Shown here: in pieces, positions 23,288 through 36,117 of the stretch
Position numbering within the stretch: the first letter of the stretch is position 1
Layout of the letters: every line of letters starts with the position of its first letter
Source: Manduca sexta
Lineage: Eukaryota > Arthropoda > Insecta > Lepidoptera > Sphingidae
Assembly (NCBI RefSeq): GCF_014839805.1
Contig: NC_051135.1
Span: forward strand, 10,605,291 to 10,669,290
Direction: 5' to 3'
Length of the DNA stretch: 64,000 nt
Made by a program: the position numbers and the translations under genes
Notes under the pieces: generated by a model
The model's database searches: none
What the model was told of the DNA's origin: nothing
The model's input: the letters and a program-made list of their open reading frames with translations, nothing else

Positions 23288-23598
23288 ACTTTCTTTCTGT
23301 ACTGGTCTCTCATATGTGAGAGTCCGCCGGGGAAGGTGCCACCACAATGTCTATTTCTGCCGACAAACAGCAGTGTGTAATCACTGTTGTATTCCGGTTT
23401 GAAGGACATTGTAGCCAGTGTAACTACCGGACATAATAAGATTTAACATCTCATGTCTCAGGATGGCGAGCGCAGTGGAATACAGAACAATACTTTGTAA
23501 TTCAAGGTGTTGGATGGTGTTTCTATTGTTTATGGGCAGTCGTATCGCTTACCATCAGGCGAACGGCAAGCTCATCTTGTCGTTTAAAGTAATTAAAC
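23288..23598 (+). repeat. Family C repeat, copy 3
   Basis: tctctcatatgtgagagtcc hairpin end, caatgtctatttctgccg, aaggacattgtagccagtgt, tctcaggatggcgagcgcag, cgcttaccatcaggcgaacg. Near-complete except for the terminal CTGGTGGTAGG, which is shortened to ctggt. Confidence 0.8.
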
Positions 23599-23599
23599 A

Positions 23600-25744
23600 A
23601 AAAACATAATAATATCACTGTAAAAATAGTCCTTCTGCACGGTAGATTGTATTGAAATTTAATCAGAGCTTTTACTTTTAACAACAAGTTAATCTATTTA
23701 GGTACCTTTGAACATTGTAGTGTAGACTTCTTCAGACAAATTCTAGTTAAAAATCATATAATGTTTATTTATTTATGTTGAAACTATATTATCAGAATGT
23801 CTTATACAGTTCAAGTGAATTTTCTGAATTAGAATATTTAATCTACGTTTCAGCAGAACTTTAAAGACTAATAGGTTAATAAGACTTAATAATTAATTAT
23901 TCTAACTATATGTTTGGATAGTAAGTACTATAGCTTAGGTGTTATGCAAAACGATCCACTTAATTACATTATGATTCATACCTACCTTGTGCAAACTGTA
24001 CCCGATTTTCGACTCTATTGCAGCACGTCACTGCAAACAGCATAAGGTTTTGTTTCAAAGTGCCTACTCCTTTTGTCACAGCAATTTCGCACGAACGTTA
24101 CAAACAACTGACAGGACATTCAAAGGCGTCCAATCTTTCATATCATCAAAACACCCTTTCACATGTCAAAGGGTCTGGACTTAGACAATGGTTGTTTCCC
24201 ATTATCGTCACCGCTTTCAATGAAATTTCTACGTCAACCTATTCTCGCTTGCGGTTGAAAGCAGATATTATCGATCATGATACGTCAAGTTCTGTAGCGT
24301 AGTGTTAGCGGTGGAAATAATGTGTTTGATTTACATTGCAGGCTCTGAGAAGTTTGTTTGTACGTGTACTAACTTAAAGAGTATTTTATTTGATATTATT
24401 CTTAATTTGATTTTTTTTGTCGTGTAATAGAGATTGATATAGATTACTAGATTTTTATTTATGCCCTCGATGGCGTACGTGACAATTTTTTTATCATGAG
24501 ATTATTTATATTAAATTTATTCTTAAATTTTAATATTCATTGTGACGTTTAATGAGGTAAGTACATATGACTAAAATGCATTTAGAGCGCCTAAAGAAGT
24601 ATATAAAAAATAAAAATTTAATTGTACAACAACTTACAAACACTATTAATTATTAATACAAATATAAGACAACCGTATCTCGCAGAAAAAATAATATGAT
24701 GGCCGTAAAAGATCAGTTAGTTATCCGCGCTGTCTAAAGGAAAATGGAAGATGTCATGCACGCATTCCATAGTCTATTACGGCCTAACAACTGTACAATG
24801 CTCCTGGAATCGGACTGACAGCCAGTTTGAAAACCAATTTGGTTACCAAAAGGTTTTATCCAACAGATTTTAAGTGAAACTGCGTGTAAAAGTTTCACAT
24901 AAAATCTTCAAATCTGACACGAAAAGGTTATACGATTTATTGCTCTAAGTATATTTATTTTGGATCTTGGTGTTATCTCTTCGTAGGAACACATAAAACA
25001 CATTTTGCTAGGATCATGAATGTTGACTTTTATTTATTGTTTTATTGACAGTTTGCGTGATATGTATGAGAGCTCAAGATGTTTATTAAGCGAGTTACTC
25101 GTGCGTCAACTAGTTGGAAAAAATATTAATTTACCAGCAAACATAACATTTAAATAATTTAATATATAGAAAAAAGGTTATAAGTATTATTGAATTAGTT
25201 CCATAAAAGCGTCAATGTACTTCAAATATGTTCAGAAACTCGTTAAAAATACTGTTGGTAGTGGGCAATTAGATGATGTAAGATAAGAAGCATAGGGTGC
25301 ATATTTGATCATTTTTGATGGAAGTGATTTTGACGGAGACACCTTTAAAGCCTTCTTCATAGTTACTTTGTAGATACGAGTTTTGTTCATAATATTTTTG
25401 TTGTCAAACAATACTTATATTTTCGAAGAAGTAAACAGTAGTGGGGAGAATTTATGGAACAATTTATTATTAGAACGATTTGAACACCCCATTTATTATA
25501 TTAGTACCTATATTAACTTATGTCGGGTTCCCTTTTGGATAATTTCAACTCGCGCCACTGGTAAATAGACATCTAACAAGGACATTTACTTGTTTATGAC
25601 GTTGCTGATCGGATTGATGGCATCTAGGAGTTTAAGCCGCTATGCTTGCTGTCTTAATTTGCTGAAATTTACACTTGACGTGATTTAGGTGATTTGTAGA
25701 CCTAACAAAACTAACTTAGCTCACATTTTTTATTTTTATTACTT
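23600..25744. other. AT-rich DNA without a supported gene
   Basis: A 94-codon frame at 24018-24302 overlaps another at 23987-24184 in a slightly GC-richer stretch, followed at 24340 by an acceptor-like ttacattgcag. I see no domain and no matching donor, so I do not call a gene. Confidence 0.4.
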
Positions 25745-26032
25745 TGATTGACAAGACGAGCTTGCCGTTTGCCTGATGTTAAGCGATACGACCGCCCATA
25801 AACAGTAGAAACACTATCCAACACTGAATTACAAAGTATGGTTTGGTATTCCACTGCGCTCGCCATCCTGAGACATGAGGTGTTAAGTTTTATTATGTCC
25901 AGTAGTTACACTGGCTACAATGTCCTTCAAACCGGAACACAATAATGACTACACACTGCTGTTTGGCGGCAGAAATAGACATTGCAGTAATACCTACCCG
26001 GGCGGACTCTCACATGAAAGACCTACCACTAA
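25745..26032 (-). repeat. Family C repeat, copy 4
   Basis: gacgagcttgccgtttgcct, cgatacgaccgcccataaac, ccactgcgctcgccatcctg, ggcggcagaaatagacattg, ggcggactctcacatgaaag, cctaccac. Near full-length. Confidence 0.8.
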
Positions 26033-26198
26033 TAAAATTACATATTACACTTAGATAATAGCTTAGTTTACATAGTTTGCAGTCTGAACACAAGTATGAA
26101 AATATATCTGAACTAAGCGAGTTAAGCTAAACTAATTTAACTTAATTCCTGGCCCAACCGGCATTAAAATTAGTAGCCATTTTTATTAATCAACTTGC

Positions 26199-26369
26199 CT
26201 GTGGCTCTGCTTGAAAAATTTATTTCGAAATATATATTTTATCGGGATAAAAATAGCCTATAGCACTTTGGAAAAATGTAGCTTCCTATTAGTGAAAAAA
26301 AAAATTGAAATACACCACCAAATCTGTAGTAATAAGTGCTACCCGTGCCAAGCCGGGACGGGTCGCTAG
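26199..26369 (+). mobile_element. Helitron-like element 3' part (family G)
   Basis: Ends CCCGTGCCAAGCCGGGACGG-GTCGCTAG followed by T. CCCGT pairs with ACGGG to form the hairpin seven bases before CTAG. Body includes tcgggataaaaatagcctat. Confidence 0.7.
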
Positions 26370-26659
26370 TTTAATTGTAAATATTGGTATCATGGCTGTT
26401 GATAATCATAATATTATATTATCATAACAAAATATTAAGCACAAAGTTATTAGATTTTAAATTAAAATAATATTTTTCGTTAAAAATCTTCCTCTCTTCG
26501 GACAGTATTAAAAAAATTTGGACATGAAAATTCTGAAGTATAATTTTAAAAATATGTTTTTAAATCTTATACAGTTCAGTCCCCTATTAAAAAGTAAGCC
26601 TGCAGTTTATTTCTGCCTTGCTTCTTCGGTTATCACTTAGTTAGCTATTGAAAGGCTGG

Positions 26660-26790
26660 TAAGTTAGATAGGCTATGGCTCATGTCCTCGCCGGTGAGGA
26701 TCGCGACGTGTTATCCTTTTATTTCCCCCTACTTGCCAATCCGAGCTGGTTACTTTAGTTCACCTTCTGCATTTCTTATTAATTTTATCT
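26660..26790 (-). repeat. Unassigned repeat K, copy 2
   Basis: cgccggtgaggatcgcgacg is the inverse of the block at 11170-11190; ccgagctggtt also corresponds. Confidence 0.45.
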
Positions 26791-27034
26791 CTCTTTAAAA
26801 TTTCCGTAGTTATATAAGTGATTTTATTTGTTGTTTAATAATAATAATTATTCTTATAAATTGTTTGACATATCATACTTAAGTGCAAATTTGTTCGAGT
26901 ATGTGATAAAGTATTTTATTTATTTTTATTAAAGCCAGGAACTTTGCCAAACTCTAATTGATTTCATTCGGAGATATTCGTACCTCTAACTAAATGTAGA
27001 TTGTACTAGATGAATAATTATGAATTTTATATCA

Positions 27035-27250
27035 TCTATTGTATTACGTGCGCAGTATCATTGCCTGTCTGAGGCCCCGAGTTCGAATCTCGGGTCGGGC
27101 AAAGTTATAGTAGGTTTTTCTGTTCAGCATCACTCTGAGTCCGAAATTTGTGCCCGATGTGGCGATAGATTTGTCACTTATAATATCATGGGACGGAATA
27201 TGTAACGAAAAGCGGGTGCCCACCCTTTCAAGGATACGAACCGTGAGTAT
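27035..27250 (+). mobile_element. tRNA-derived SINE-B, diverged copy
   Basis: cgcagtatcattgcctgtct, B-box gagttcgaatctcgggtcgg, gtgcccgatgtggcgataga, atcatgggacggaatatg. The head and tail are degraded. Confidence 0.75.
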
Positions 27251-27556
27251 GTTTATCAATCTAAATAGGTACTATGTTAATAAAGTGACAAATTTTATAT
27301 ATTTACTTTTCTTTTTTTTCAAGCCTCATATGTGTTCCACTTGTGAGGGGGTAACCTTTGTAGGGAATATATGAGTGTGTGAATTTCCCCGATATTCTGC
27401 TTTTTCCTACCTGGTTGAAATGCGTCCAGTTCTTCTCTCCATCGCTTTTTTGGTCATATATATTTTCTGTGACTATTGTTTGGGGTCCAATCCGTAGTTA
27501 GCTTGGTCCAGCTTTCCAGATGCATTTAAATATATTTTTACCTTTATAATTTTGAC

Positions 27557-27810
27557 TGCCTTGGTGGCGCAGTTGTACTGCATGCGGGGTATGACAGCGC
27601 TCTGAGGTCCTGGGTTCGAATCCTGGGTCGGGCAAAGTGATATTTAAGCTTATCTGCTAAGTATCAGCCCGGAGTCTGGAATTTGTGCCCGATATGGCGA
27701 TAGGCTCGCCCGCTATCACATCATAGGACGGAACACACTTGGCCAAAAGTGGGTGCCTTGGTTGCGCGTCTGCATAACCCTTCGGGGATAAATGCGTGAT
27801 ATTGTGTGTG
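27557..27810 (+). mobile_element. tRNA-derived SINE-B, full-length with target duplication
   Basis: tgccttggtggcgcagttgt head, gggttcgaatcctgggtcgg, cccttcggggataaatgcgt, (TG)n tail. Flanked by taattttgac at 27547-27556 and 27811-27820. Confidence 0.93.
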
Positions 27811-27905
27811 TAATTTTGACAGCTCACAACTAAACTATTAGACACTAGGTGCGATTCTAATATAATCTTTTTTCTAGCAAATTGTACTTGACTTTATGAA
27901 ATATA

Positions 27906-28222
27906 CTAGGTAGTGCTCGCGGCTTCGACCGTTTGAAAATCCTTATCCGCCACAAATGTTTCTGATCACTATAGCATCACCTGTATGACGATAGCGCCAT
28001 CTATTTCAAAAATTAATAAATTATTTCGTATGGAAGCAAATTGACACAAATTACCGGGATAAAAAGTAGCCTACATAATATTAATCCAGGACATAGTTGG
28101 TAAGTATATACTTTAATTACCGTGTGCAAATTTCATCTAAATATGTTCCGCTGTTGTTGTGTTTACTTCTAGTAAACATCCAAACATGCAAAAATTGTCA
28201 TAATCGCACATATAATATAAGT
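27906..28222 (-). mobile_element. Helitron-like element (family G), diverged copy
   Basis: Plus strand shows actaggtagtgctcgcggct-tcgaccg at the 3' end, then gatagcgccatctatttcaa and the common ccgggataaaaagtagccta body. The 5' end is degraded. Confidence 0.6.
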
Positions 28223-28584
28223 AAGAAGTAAGGTAAGAAATAATATTGTTTTAGTTACTTTGCAATAACTCCAAAATCAATTCCTTTCCCTCCTTTCCTT
28301 CTACGATCATTGTGTAATGTTCGAAAACAATGGTTTATCAGTGAAATAGATATCCTTCCACTTAGTCCCTGTTACCGATAATAGTGGGGTTGACCTCACC
28401 GGCAAATGTAATTAGACAATTCATTCATTATTCGAGGGTTCACAGGTGTGGTCAGTATATTTTACTAACGACTGGTTAGGGTTGTCAAGTTTTAAAAGAT
28501 TTATATTCTCTATTAATATTATAAATAAGAAAAGCTAGGGAAATTGTTTGTGGGTTTGTAGGGGATAATCTCTGGAATTGGAGA

Positions 28585-28700
28585 AGAGATTTTGAAATTT
28601 CTTTCACTAACATTACACATATATTGTTATATCTTTTTTTATATTATAGAAGTAGAGAACAGATTTTGAAATTTCTTTTACTAATATTACACATATATTG
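28585..28700. repeat. 84-bp-period tandem duplication
   Basis: agattttgaaatttcttt-acta-attacacatatattg occurs at 28587 and 28671 with about 90% identity. Confidence 0.65.
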
Positions 28701-28954
28701 GTATAGTTTACTTTGTATTAAGTTAATTTTGTAGACTAGCTCAGTGACATAGTTGTATTTCTTATAATTATCGCGTTGTTGTACTGAATAGTAATACTAC
28801 TCACTATCAATCCAGAGTGCGAAATCATGTCCAGTAAATAGAATAAGCTTACCTCCAATTACATATGACTTAACATAGTTCGTGAAATGTCGGAGTACAC
28901 CTCTTTCTAGCTCTAAGAAGGACAAAGGCGCGACGCTATGTATGTATTTTTAAC

Positions 28955-29015
28955 CGGCTTCAAATAAAGAAAGAGTTTGTGAATTCGACTGTATTTTTTT
29001 TTATAAAAGGTAGTG
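28955..29015 (+). repeat. Fragment of a common lepidopteran dispersed repeat
   Basis: ttaaccggcttcaaataaag-aaagagtttgtgaattcgac-tgtattttttt is a recurrent lepidopteran repeat edge. A shorter piece (accgacttccaataaag) is at 55790. Confidence 0.4.
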
Positions 29016-31377
29016 ATTGACCTATAATTTGAAATTATACACAACTGCTTACGAAATAGGGTATAAATTGGCATTATAGACAGATGTTGACGTATAGGTT
29101 AACACTTCAGTAAGCAAAGGTAAAAAATCCTTCCGTACATGTCTCAAGAGTCTGGTGAAGTTTACGAGCGGGAAACTATTGGCGAGGGGTTTTCTTTTGA
29201 TGTATGTAGTGTTTCTTCGTATATATCTATAAGAAGATACATCGCAATAATAATAAGAATATACTTCGCATATTTATAGAAATAAAAAACATACTATATA
29301 CCTATAGGCAATATATCGCAGGAAATTCTATGTCAATATTTTTTTCTTTCTTTTTTTAATTTTTAGAAGATACCTAGTGGTCGCTAAAATAAGTAAACAG
29401 AGCAGCATCTTGCAAGTCTTATGATACAAAAATCTACGATGCTTTTTTTATTAGTTCAGTGTCTTGTTGGTAATTGACAGCTATGTTATGTCTCACAGTC
29501 AAAGGTGAGCCTAATTAGAAAATATAAGTTGAAAAAATAACAATTCCATTTAAATATATCCAGTCAACAGTTTTAAATTCGTCATTGGTCAACCCTAACT
29601 CAGTATTAGTTACAACATTGCCCACCGGGAAAGTAAGGGCAAATAAACAAGATGCTTTTACTGCCGTACCACTTAAGGGTTTCTTGGAAAAGACTGCGCT
29701 AGGGCAGGGGTGTTACTTGCAACGATTAGCGATTTGTTATGGCTGTAGAGTGCAAGCGTCTTTGCAATCAACACTGGAGGAAACCTGCGAATGGGCTTAG
29801 CGACTGCACGGGTCCAGTGGAAAATGGGGAAGAAATGGAGGATGAATGGGCGCAGGATAGGAACCCTTTAGGATAGGCAAAGGGAAAAAGGAGGAGAAAT
29901 GTTTGCGGGCCGTTATAGGCCTCACTGTGAATGTCCAACAAGAGGTATACACTGTAAACTATGTGCCTAAAGCTGCAACAAATGACCCCCTACGCATGAA
30001 CGTGCAATCGGAGTGAGGACTGAGCGCACAAAAAAAATTCGGAGGGAGCAGTGAGTCGTTAGATTACTATATTTTGATATCAACGCCAACATCAACGTAT
30101 AGTATTATGTTCATTGTATTGAAATAATATAAGTATAAATATTACACATTGAGCTTTGAAGTAAAGGGAAAATTATCGACAGAATATAATAGGTGTAAAT
30201 AAAAGACAACGCTCTACCAAGCCGAAGAGAACCGATTGTCTTATTAAGTCAATATACTATTATAATATTTCTCTAGTTCAATGTGTAATATTTACTGATG
30301 AGTACTGTAAAATATTATTATTGCAAGTTACTAGAAAAAAACCCGTTAAAATTAATTACTTGAAAACAATGTAAACATGTTTTCAGTAATTTCCTGTGGC
30401 GTTAACTTCTAAAAGGCCACGATGCATAACTAATTCCACCAATTTTCTATTTATTAATTAATTGCTGCATTTATTCTAATTTTCTTAGTAACGGAAATCT
30501 TACTTTTAAATTTTAGTGCTTAACATTAGAAATAATATCGCTAGCAAGGAAACCGCGTCCTAATTTTGCGGCGACATGAGAAAACCCTAGTAATTTACTG
30601 TGCTGTAGTTTGCTGCGCCTAAGGAAACACTTTATTATGCCGGCGGAAAGTGTGAGTTCGCAGTTCGGCTTAACTGGTCTCTTTGTGTGTTTTTAGATTT
30701 GTTTCTTTAAAAGCGCAGAAGATAAATTTGAGTTGAATCCATGGTGAAGATTGCTAAGTAGCTGTTCCATACTTCAGTCAAATTATGTTGTACATTTTAA
30801 AGTTATGGTTGGCGAGTATTGGCGAATTATTATAAGCTCTTATGTCAATTTTTACTAATGTTGCAAAAATATGATTAAAAATTTGTATGTTCATAAAAAA
30901 TAGAAAATATGACAATTTATGGTTCTCCTTTTATTTATCTTTCGGAGTTATTGGAAATTTTCGCTGAAAAAGACTTAGAACCAGATGATATATATAATTC
31001 AATTTGTATATCAAATATAACAGAAACTTGAAATAGTAAGTCAGCGAAGTTTTACTTGTGTTTGATCCAGACTTAAATTTATTATTATGGTATGTTTTTA
31101 TAAAAATTATTGGCTTGATATTTTGACGTAGCAGGCGTTTCTCCCGCCTGTAATGTAATAACGAATATATTTGGTAATATTTTAACACACTTAACAATAT
31201 TTGGTGAAATCCAACTTTCAACGTTGAAATTAAGCTTACCCAAAAGTTTTAAATTGGCATACCATTTGAAACTACTTAATTTCGTGTTCAATAATATAAA
31301 ATACTCGTAGCACGTTGTTCGCGCTGTGCGTGTGAATTTAATTTGATATGGTTTACGATTCGGATTTATGTGATTTA
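29016..31377. other. Unassigned DNA with one GC-richer block
   Basis: 29570-29960 is GC-richer and has a 71-codon frame (29585-29800) followed by purine-rich sequence. It has no recognised domain and may be an unidentified repeat. The rest is AT-rich and featureless. Confidence 0.35.
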
Positions 31378-31672
31378 ACTGGTCTCTCATATGTGAGAGT
31401 CCGTCTGGGTAGGTACCACCGCAATGTCTATTTCTGCCGCCAAACAGCAGTGTGTAGTCCCTGTTGCTTTCCGGTTTTAAGGACACTATAGCCAGTGTAA
31501 TTACTGGACATAAAAGACTTAACATCTCATGTCAGGATGGCGAGCGCAGTGGAATACCAAACAATACTTTGTAATTCTAGGTATTGGATGGTGCTTCTAC
31601 TGTTTATGGGCGGTCGTATAACTTACCATCAGGCAAACGGCAAGCTCGTCTCGTCATTCAAAGCAATAAAAT
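31378..31672 (+). repeat. Family C repeat, copy 5
   Basis: ctggtctctcatatgtgaga, cgcaatgtctatttctgccg, tcaggatggcgagcgcagtg, tttatgggcggtcgtataac, aacggcaagctcgtctcgtc. Near-complete. Confidence 0.8.
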
Positions 31673-31674
31673 AA

Positions 31675-33600
31675 AAAACTAACCAGTCAGATTTATTTAA
31701 TTGTAGTTTTTATTATCTTACAGCTTGAATGTTTCGAACTTCAAAGTGTGGGTGGTATTTACTGTATATTTCACACAGTAATAAATCTATTTGGACTTTA
31801 TCTTATAAAATATATGACAATTTGAACACCTCATTCAAAAAAGTGTTTGTTTTAAATCATCGTGGAGCATCTAAATATGCAAACTAAATTTTAAATCATT
31901 ATTATACAACGAAAATATCACTTCGTCCACTAAATAAACTATACCAATTGACAAAAAAATACGCAAACATTTCTCATCCATTCCAAGTTAGGAAAAGTCT
32001 TGCCTCAAAGAGATCAGTGTCATTACACAAGAAACATAAGTCGACTGGGAACCGCACTGACAGATTGTGTTATGAATGAGGAAGTAATCCTGACACGTGG
32101 CGTGTTAGGTGGAATTCCCTCCGCTGAATAGAAATATAAAGCACTTTTATTACGTAGAGGACGCGAATGTATTCGTGGTTATAATATTTGAGAGGTATTT
32201 TATTATTTGGCGTTACTTTAATAAACAAAAAGTAATGATAAAAATAAATCATTTTAAAAGTTTATTGTCTTATTACACAAATAATAACATACATATTCTT
32301 ATACTTATAATATAATAAAAACAAAAGGAAGTGGCTCAGCTTGAGCTGACCGGGACAGCAGTTCCGAGCAGCGCTGGTTTTCAGCCTCTCCTAACTTCCT
32401 AGGGTGTTATGCGGAAAGTTTATAGTGTTGGCCTTCCAAGCGACAATTAACATTTTATCTAAAAAATAAACATTTTAACTAAAAAAGTAAACTATCAAAA
32501 TCAGGACAACAATCAAGAGACTTTAAAATCTGGTAGATGCGGCACTTTAGTATTAAAAAAAGAGACGTAACACCGTATTATGACGTCATGGGGAATTACG
32601 ATGCATGCCTAAGCAAGATAACTCTAGGCATTCTGTCTTGCTCATAGCAATATTCAGTAATGAAGAACTATACAGTTTTGATGCAATTTTATTGTTTTTA
32701 CAAATATCTAATCAAATATTAGGCAAGTACGCGATTGTACTGACCCATTTGCTAAGCAAGAGTCTACTACTGAGCCAATGTAGGCCTTAATCCAACACGC
32801 TCGCCTACAGATTAGCAGTATTCATACATTCGAAATTCGTACATAAAATTCTTAGATACATAGGTCGCCTCACGACGTTGAAAAATCTAATTATTGTTTA
32901 GTAATTGTTTGAATAACGCGCATAAACAATGTTAGCCCAACTAAAATTCCCGCCGGTAACACATTTAGAATTTATATCACTCTTAATTATCAAGCGATAA
33001 AGTTTACGTAACAAACATTAGACCTCTTTGTTGGAGCGACAAGCGTCGGAGACTCCAAAATTAGTTTTGTTCTAATTACTTTCCAAAACTTCATTCATTT
33101 ACTTTGCGATTCATAAAGGTTTCATCAAATGTTGAAATAAGGTTTGCTCGTATGTGAAGGTGAAACGAAATATTTATCAAAATAAGGTTATAAATAAAAT
33201 GATTAAATAGATATTTTTTGATGCAGTTTGGTAAAGAAAAGTACAAATGGGACTCCCTAGGCACCGCATCGATGCTCTTAACTTGTTGCCGTAAAGCTCA
33301 ACACTACACTATTATAAACTATTGAAACTTCAGCAAGTATTAGTTTCATAGTAATGTAGTGTCTGTTGAGAATAAGATGCTAGAGTCATTGTAACGTCTA
33401 ATGTGTAAAGAATTAATACCACTTAGAAATATTATGCGGACGTATGAAGCGGTATGGTCATACAATATTCTATATGTAACATCAAAGAGTATAAAAAGGT
33501 TTTTTGTGAAAACTGCATTCAAATTTATTAAGAAATTAAGCAGTAATTAATATTTCAAATATTGCAATCTGCCGATGTGGGCGCATAATGAGGACATCGC
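31675..33600. other. AT-rich DNA; small structured block at 32328-32402
   Basis: 32328-32402 begins aggaagt and ends acttcct, with an internal cagcttgagctg palindrome. 32581-32588 is a palindromic TGACGTCA. No gene is recognised. Confidence 0.35.
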
Positions 33601-33618
33601 TTCATCTTTTTCTTTCGC

Positions 33619-33660
33619 ATGCATTTGCATATCGATGACGTCATGTGCGCGTATAGCGCG
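33619..33660. promoter_or_regulatory. Cluster of palindromic transcription-factor-like motifs
   Basis: Within 40 bp: octamer ATTTGCAT (33623-33630), DREF-like TATCGAT (33630-33636), a perfect CRE TGACGTCA (33636-33643) and a CpG-rich gcgcgtatagcgcg. No start site or gene is recognised beside it, so a regulatory role is only suggested. Confidence 0.3.
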
Positions 33661-34195
33661 TCTTTTCTCGTTTATTGACACTTACCCCTTCTACTGAAAA
33701 TCAAAGTCTTGTAGCTTATTGATTTATTATAATTCTTTCTTAGTTAGAATTTATATTAATGAATTTAATATTTGATAAATGTAAAGAACAGAAATGAGTC
33801 AAATCCTCTATTAAACATACATTTAAAACTGAATTCTAGAAGATAAATATCTGTACCTAGTACCACAGCACCCACCGGTCTTTCAGTTCGAAATAGTTAA
33901 CTGAACAATAGTTTGAAAATGTTGGCACGGGCACAAGAAATTAATTAACGAATTTCGCCGACGCGTGTTGAATAAAATATTTTAAGTAAATCCTATCTGA
34001 CACGCTCCTAACTTTATGAAAACGCTGCGAGATGACTTTTTTAATAAATATTTTCCTTAAGGGGAAGATTTGTCGTCGTCAATTTTTTTTTTCGGTTTTT
34101 GGGTCCCTAGAATCGAGAACATTAGAAATCGAAACATTCGAGTTATAGTTTCTTTGATCCTAATGAATAGATTTTTTTTTTATTTATTTTCGGCC

Positions 34196-34428
34196 ATGGC
34201 ATAGTGACCACCCAGCACCTGATGGTAAGTGGAGTGACGACTGACGAGAGATGATTAACCCTTGACAGTCGACACAATTATCCCGGCCTGTTGCAACTGG
34301 ATATATACAGGCTGATTCTAGAACGCAACACACTTACGTGGACCACTATGGCAGGTTTTAACATCTTGTGTACGGTGGTCGCTATCCAGGTCGATATAAA
34401 ATATATCCTACCATCAGAAAAAAGTGTT
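34196..34428 (-). repeat. Family D repeat, copy 5
   Basis: cacctgatggtaagtggagt, agtcgacacaattatcccgg, tacggtggtcgctatccagg, atataaaatatatcctacca. Near full-length, minus strand. Confidence 0.8.
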
Positions 34429-34614
34429 ATAAAGTGATAACCTTGCTGTTATATTGTAAGTTAGTAACGGTATTGAAAATCCGACAGACCCCTTCCCACA
34501 TTCTTCTACATCCCCGAGGCTTCTATGCTCTCTAGAATTAAAGAGTTATTTTCAATCTATGATCATCATTTGCTATTAGCTGAGGTACCTACACGTTTGT
34601 TTCCTTTACTATTT

Positions 34615-34659
34615 TTCTCGATATTTTTAGTTAATGTTATTAACTAAAAATATCGAGAA
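34615..34659. repeat. Perfect inverted repeat, 21-bp arms, 3-base loop
   Basis: 34615-34635 and 34639-34659 are exact reverse complements (arms start ttctcgatatttttag), separated by gtt. It matches no other repeat in the window. Confidence 0.85.
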
Positions 34660-35085
34660 TAATTTACTTATAAATACTCGAGTATTGTATTCAAATTTAT
34701 ACCTTATTACATGAACACATAAGTACTTAGATACATTTGTTCGCGCAACTACTAAAATATGAATTAGTTAGTACAATTTTCTTTGCATAGTTATAAATTG
34801 TTCCCAATATGAATTCTCGAGAAACATTTGAATAATTTATTTCTAGCTTACCTGACTAGACATTTCGAGTTTTTTTCAGACAGTGTAGGCAGAGATAATT
34901 GAACAAGAGTGCAATGTGTTAACTTTTTTGCGGATGTCCAGAACAGATATATCGACCAGGGAATCGAATCTTAAACAGTTTATTTATATCAAACATCAAA
35001 AACTTTCGTAAATTATCATACTACTATTCTCTCTTATATTCTACTAATATCACATATCCTATGTTACGTTACTTTATCTTACTAA

Positions 35086-35513
35086 TAGTACAAATGTGAA
35101 TGGTTGTGAAAATGTTGGGATGCTTGTTATAATCGGCGGGCCCTATTCCGTCTACGAGGCTATATCCGTCTTTTTGCAATTTAGGTCGTTCTAATTTCAG
35201 GAAAGCTTTGATAACTATGTAGGCAATCAAAAATCCCCTATTTAGCTTATATAGGTATTAAAGCTGTCCTTGGATTGGAATGCCCGTAAGTGCTTATAGA
35301 GGGAGTCGCACCCGTAGAAGGAATCCCCTGAATAAAGTTAGGATCTTACAGAAACCGCTCAACGAATTTGTATGAAATTTGACACATGGGCAGACCTAAT
35401 CCTGAATTAATATATTTATTCCAGTAATTTGATTTTGTGTGAAATATTTAAATATGTAATTTGACTTATAGCGTGAAAACCTTTTCGCGAGTAAAGCCGC
35501 CAGCAACACCTAG
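35086..35513 (+). mobile_element. Helitron-like element (family G-type)
   Basis: Starts near actaatagtacaaatgtgaa-tggttgtgaaaatg and ends gtaaagccgccagcaacacc-tag followed by T. Internal accgctcaacgaatttgtat-gaaatttgacacatggg is typical of these elements. 428 bp, non-coding. Confidence 0.55.
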
Positions 35514-35944
35514 TTTATAATATCAGTAAGATAAATGTATGAAATACTGCCTAAAAGTATATGTATGTAGATTAAAGCGTAGGAGGTCTTCCGTTTAAAA
35601 TGTGATATGAGCCTTAACATAAATTCCTTGTTAAAATCGCGGGAATCCATGCAAGGCATGCAATATATCAGCTTCCTAGTGGGACTATCAACAGGTGAGC
35701 TGGGAAATATGCAGGTTATTGGTCCCAGCCTGGGTTTTATGTACTGCTTTCTTGGAAAATCTATTCCTGTAGATTGTTAACCCTATAATATATAATATAT
35801 ATAGACTAACATAGTAAAGAAAATGTGATCATGTTGAACATGGTTGTAAGTATACTTATAATGTGTTACAAAAATTTTAGCCAAAAGACTCATGATTCTC
35901 GATGTTGGCAATAGTAATGTTGAATTATATTGGATGTTCTTATA

Positions 35945-36115
35945 TAATATAATGTCAGCCCTGTATTATATACTGCCCCACTGCTGGGCACGGGCCGTCT
36001 CTACTACTGAGAGAGATTAGTCCTTAATCCACCGCTGGCGGAGTGTGGATTGAAAGACTTCACATACTCCCAAAATTCCTTTAGAGAACTTCTAAGGCAT
36101 GTACACTTTTCCTAG
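35945..36115 (-). mobile_element. SINE-A fragment, copy 6
   Basis: gtcagccctgtattatatac, ctgctgggcacgggccgtct, ctactactgagagagatta. The copy stops in the middle, at cctagtaac, and runs directly into a family C fragment. Confidence 0.75.
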
Positions 36116-36117
36116 TA

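Noticed and set aside
24018..24302. 94-codon frame as a gene
   Set aside because: No domain, signal peptide, or paired splice sites that I can support.
31085..31525. 146-codon minus-strand frame
   Set aside because: Largely the reverse of a family C repeat.
34615..34659. microRNA precursor
   Set aside because: A 3-base loop and 45-base total are too small for a normal pre-miRNA.
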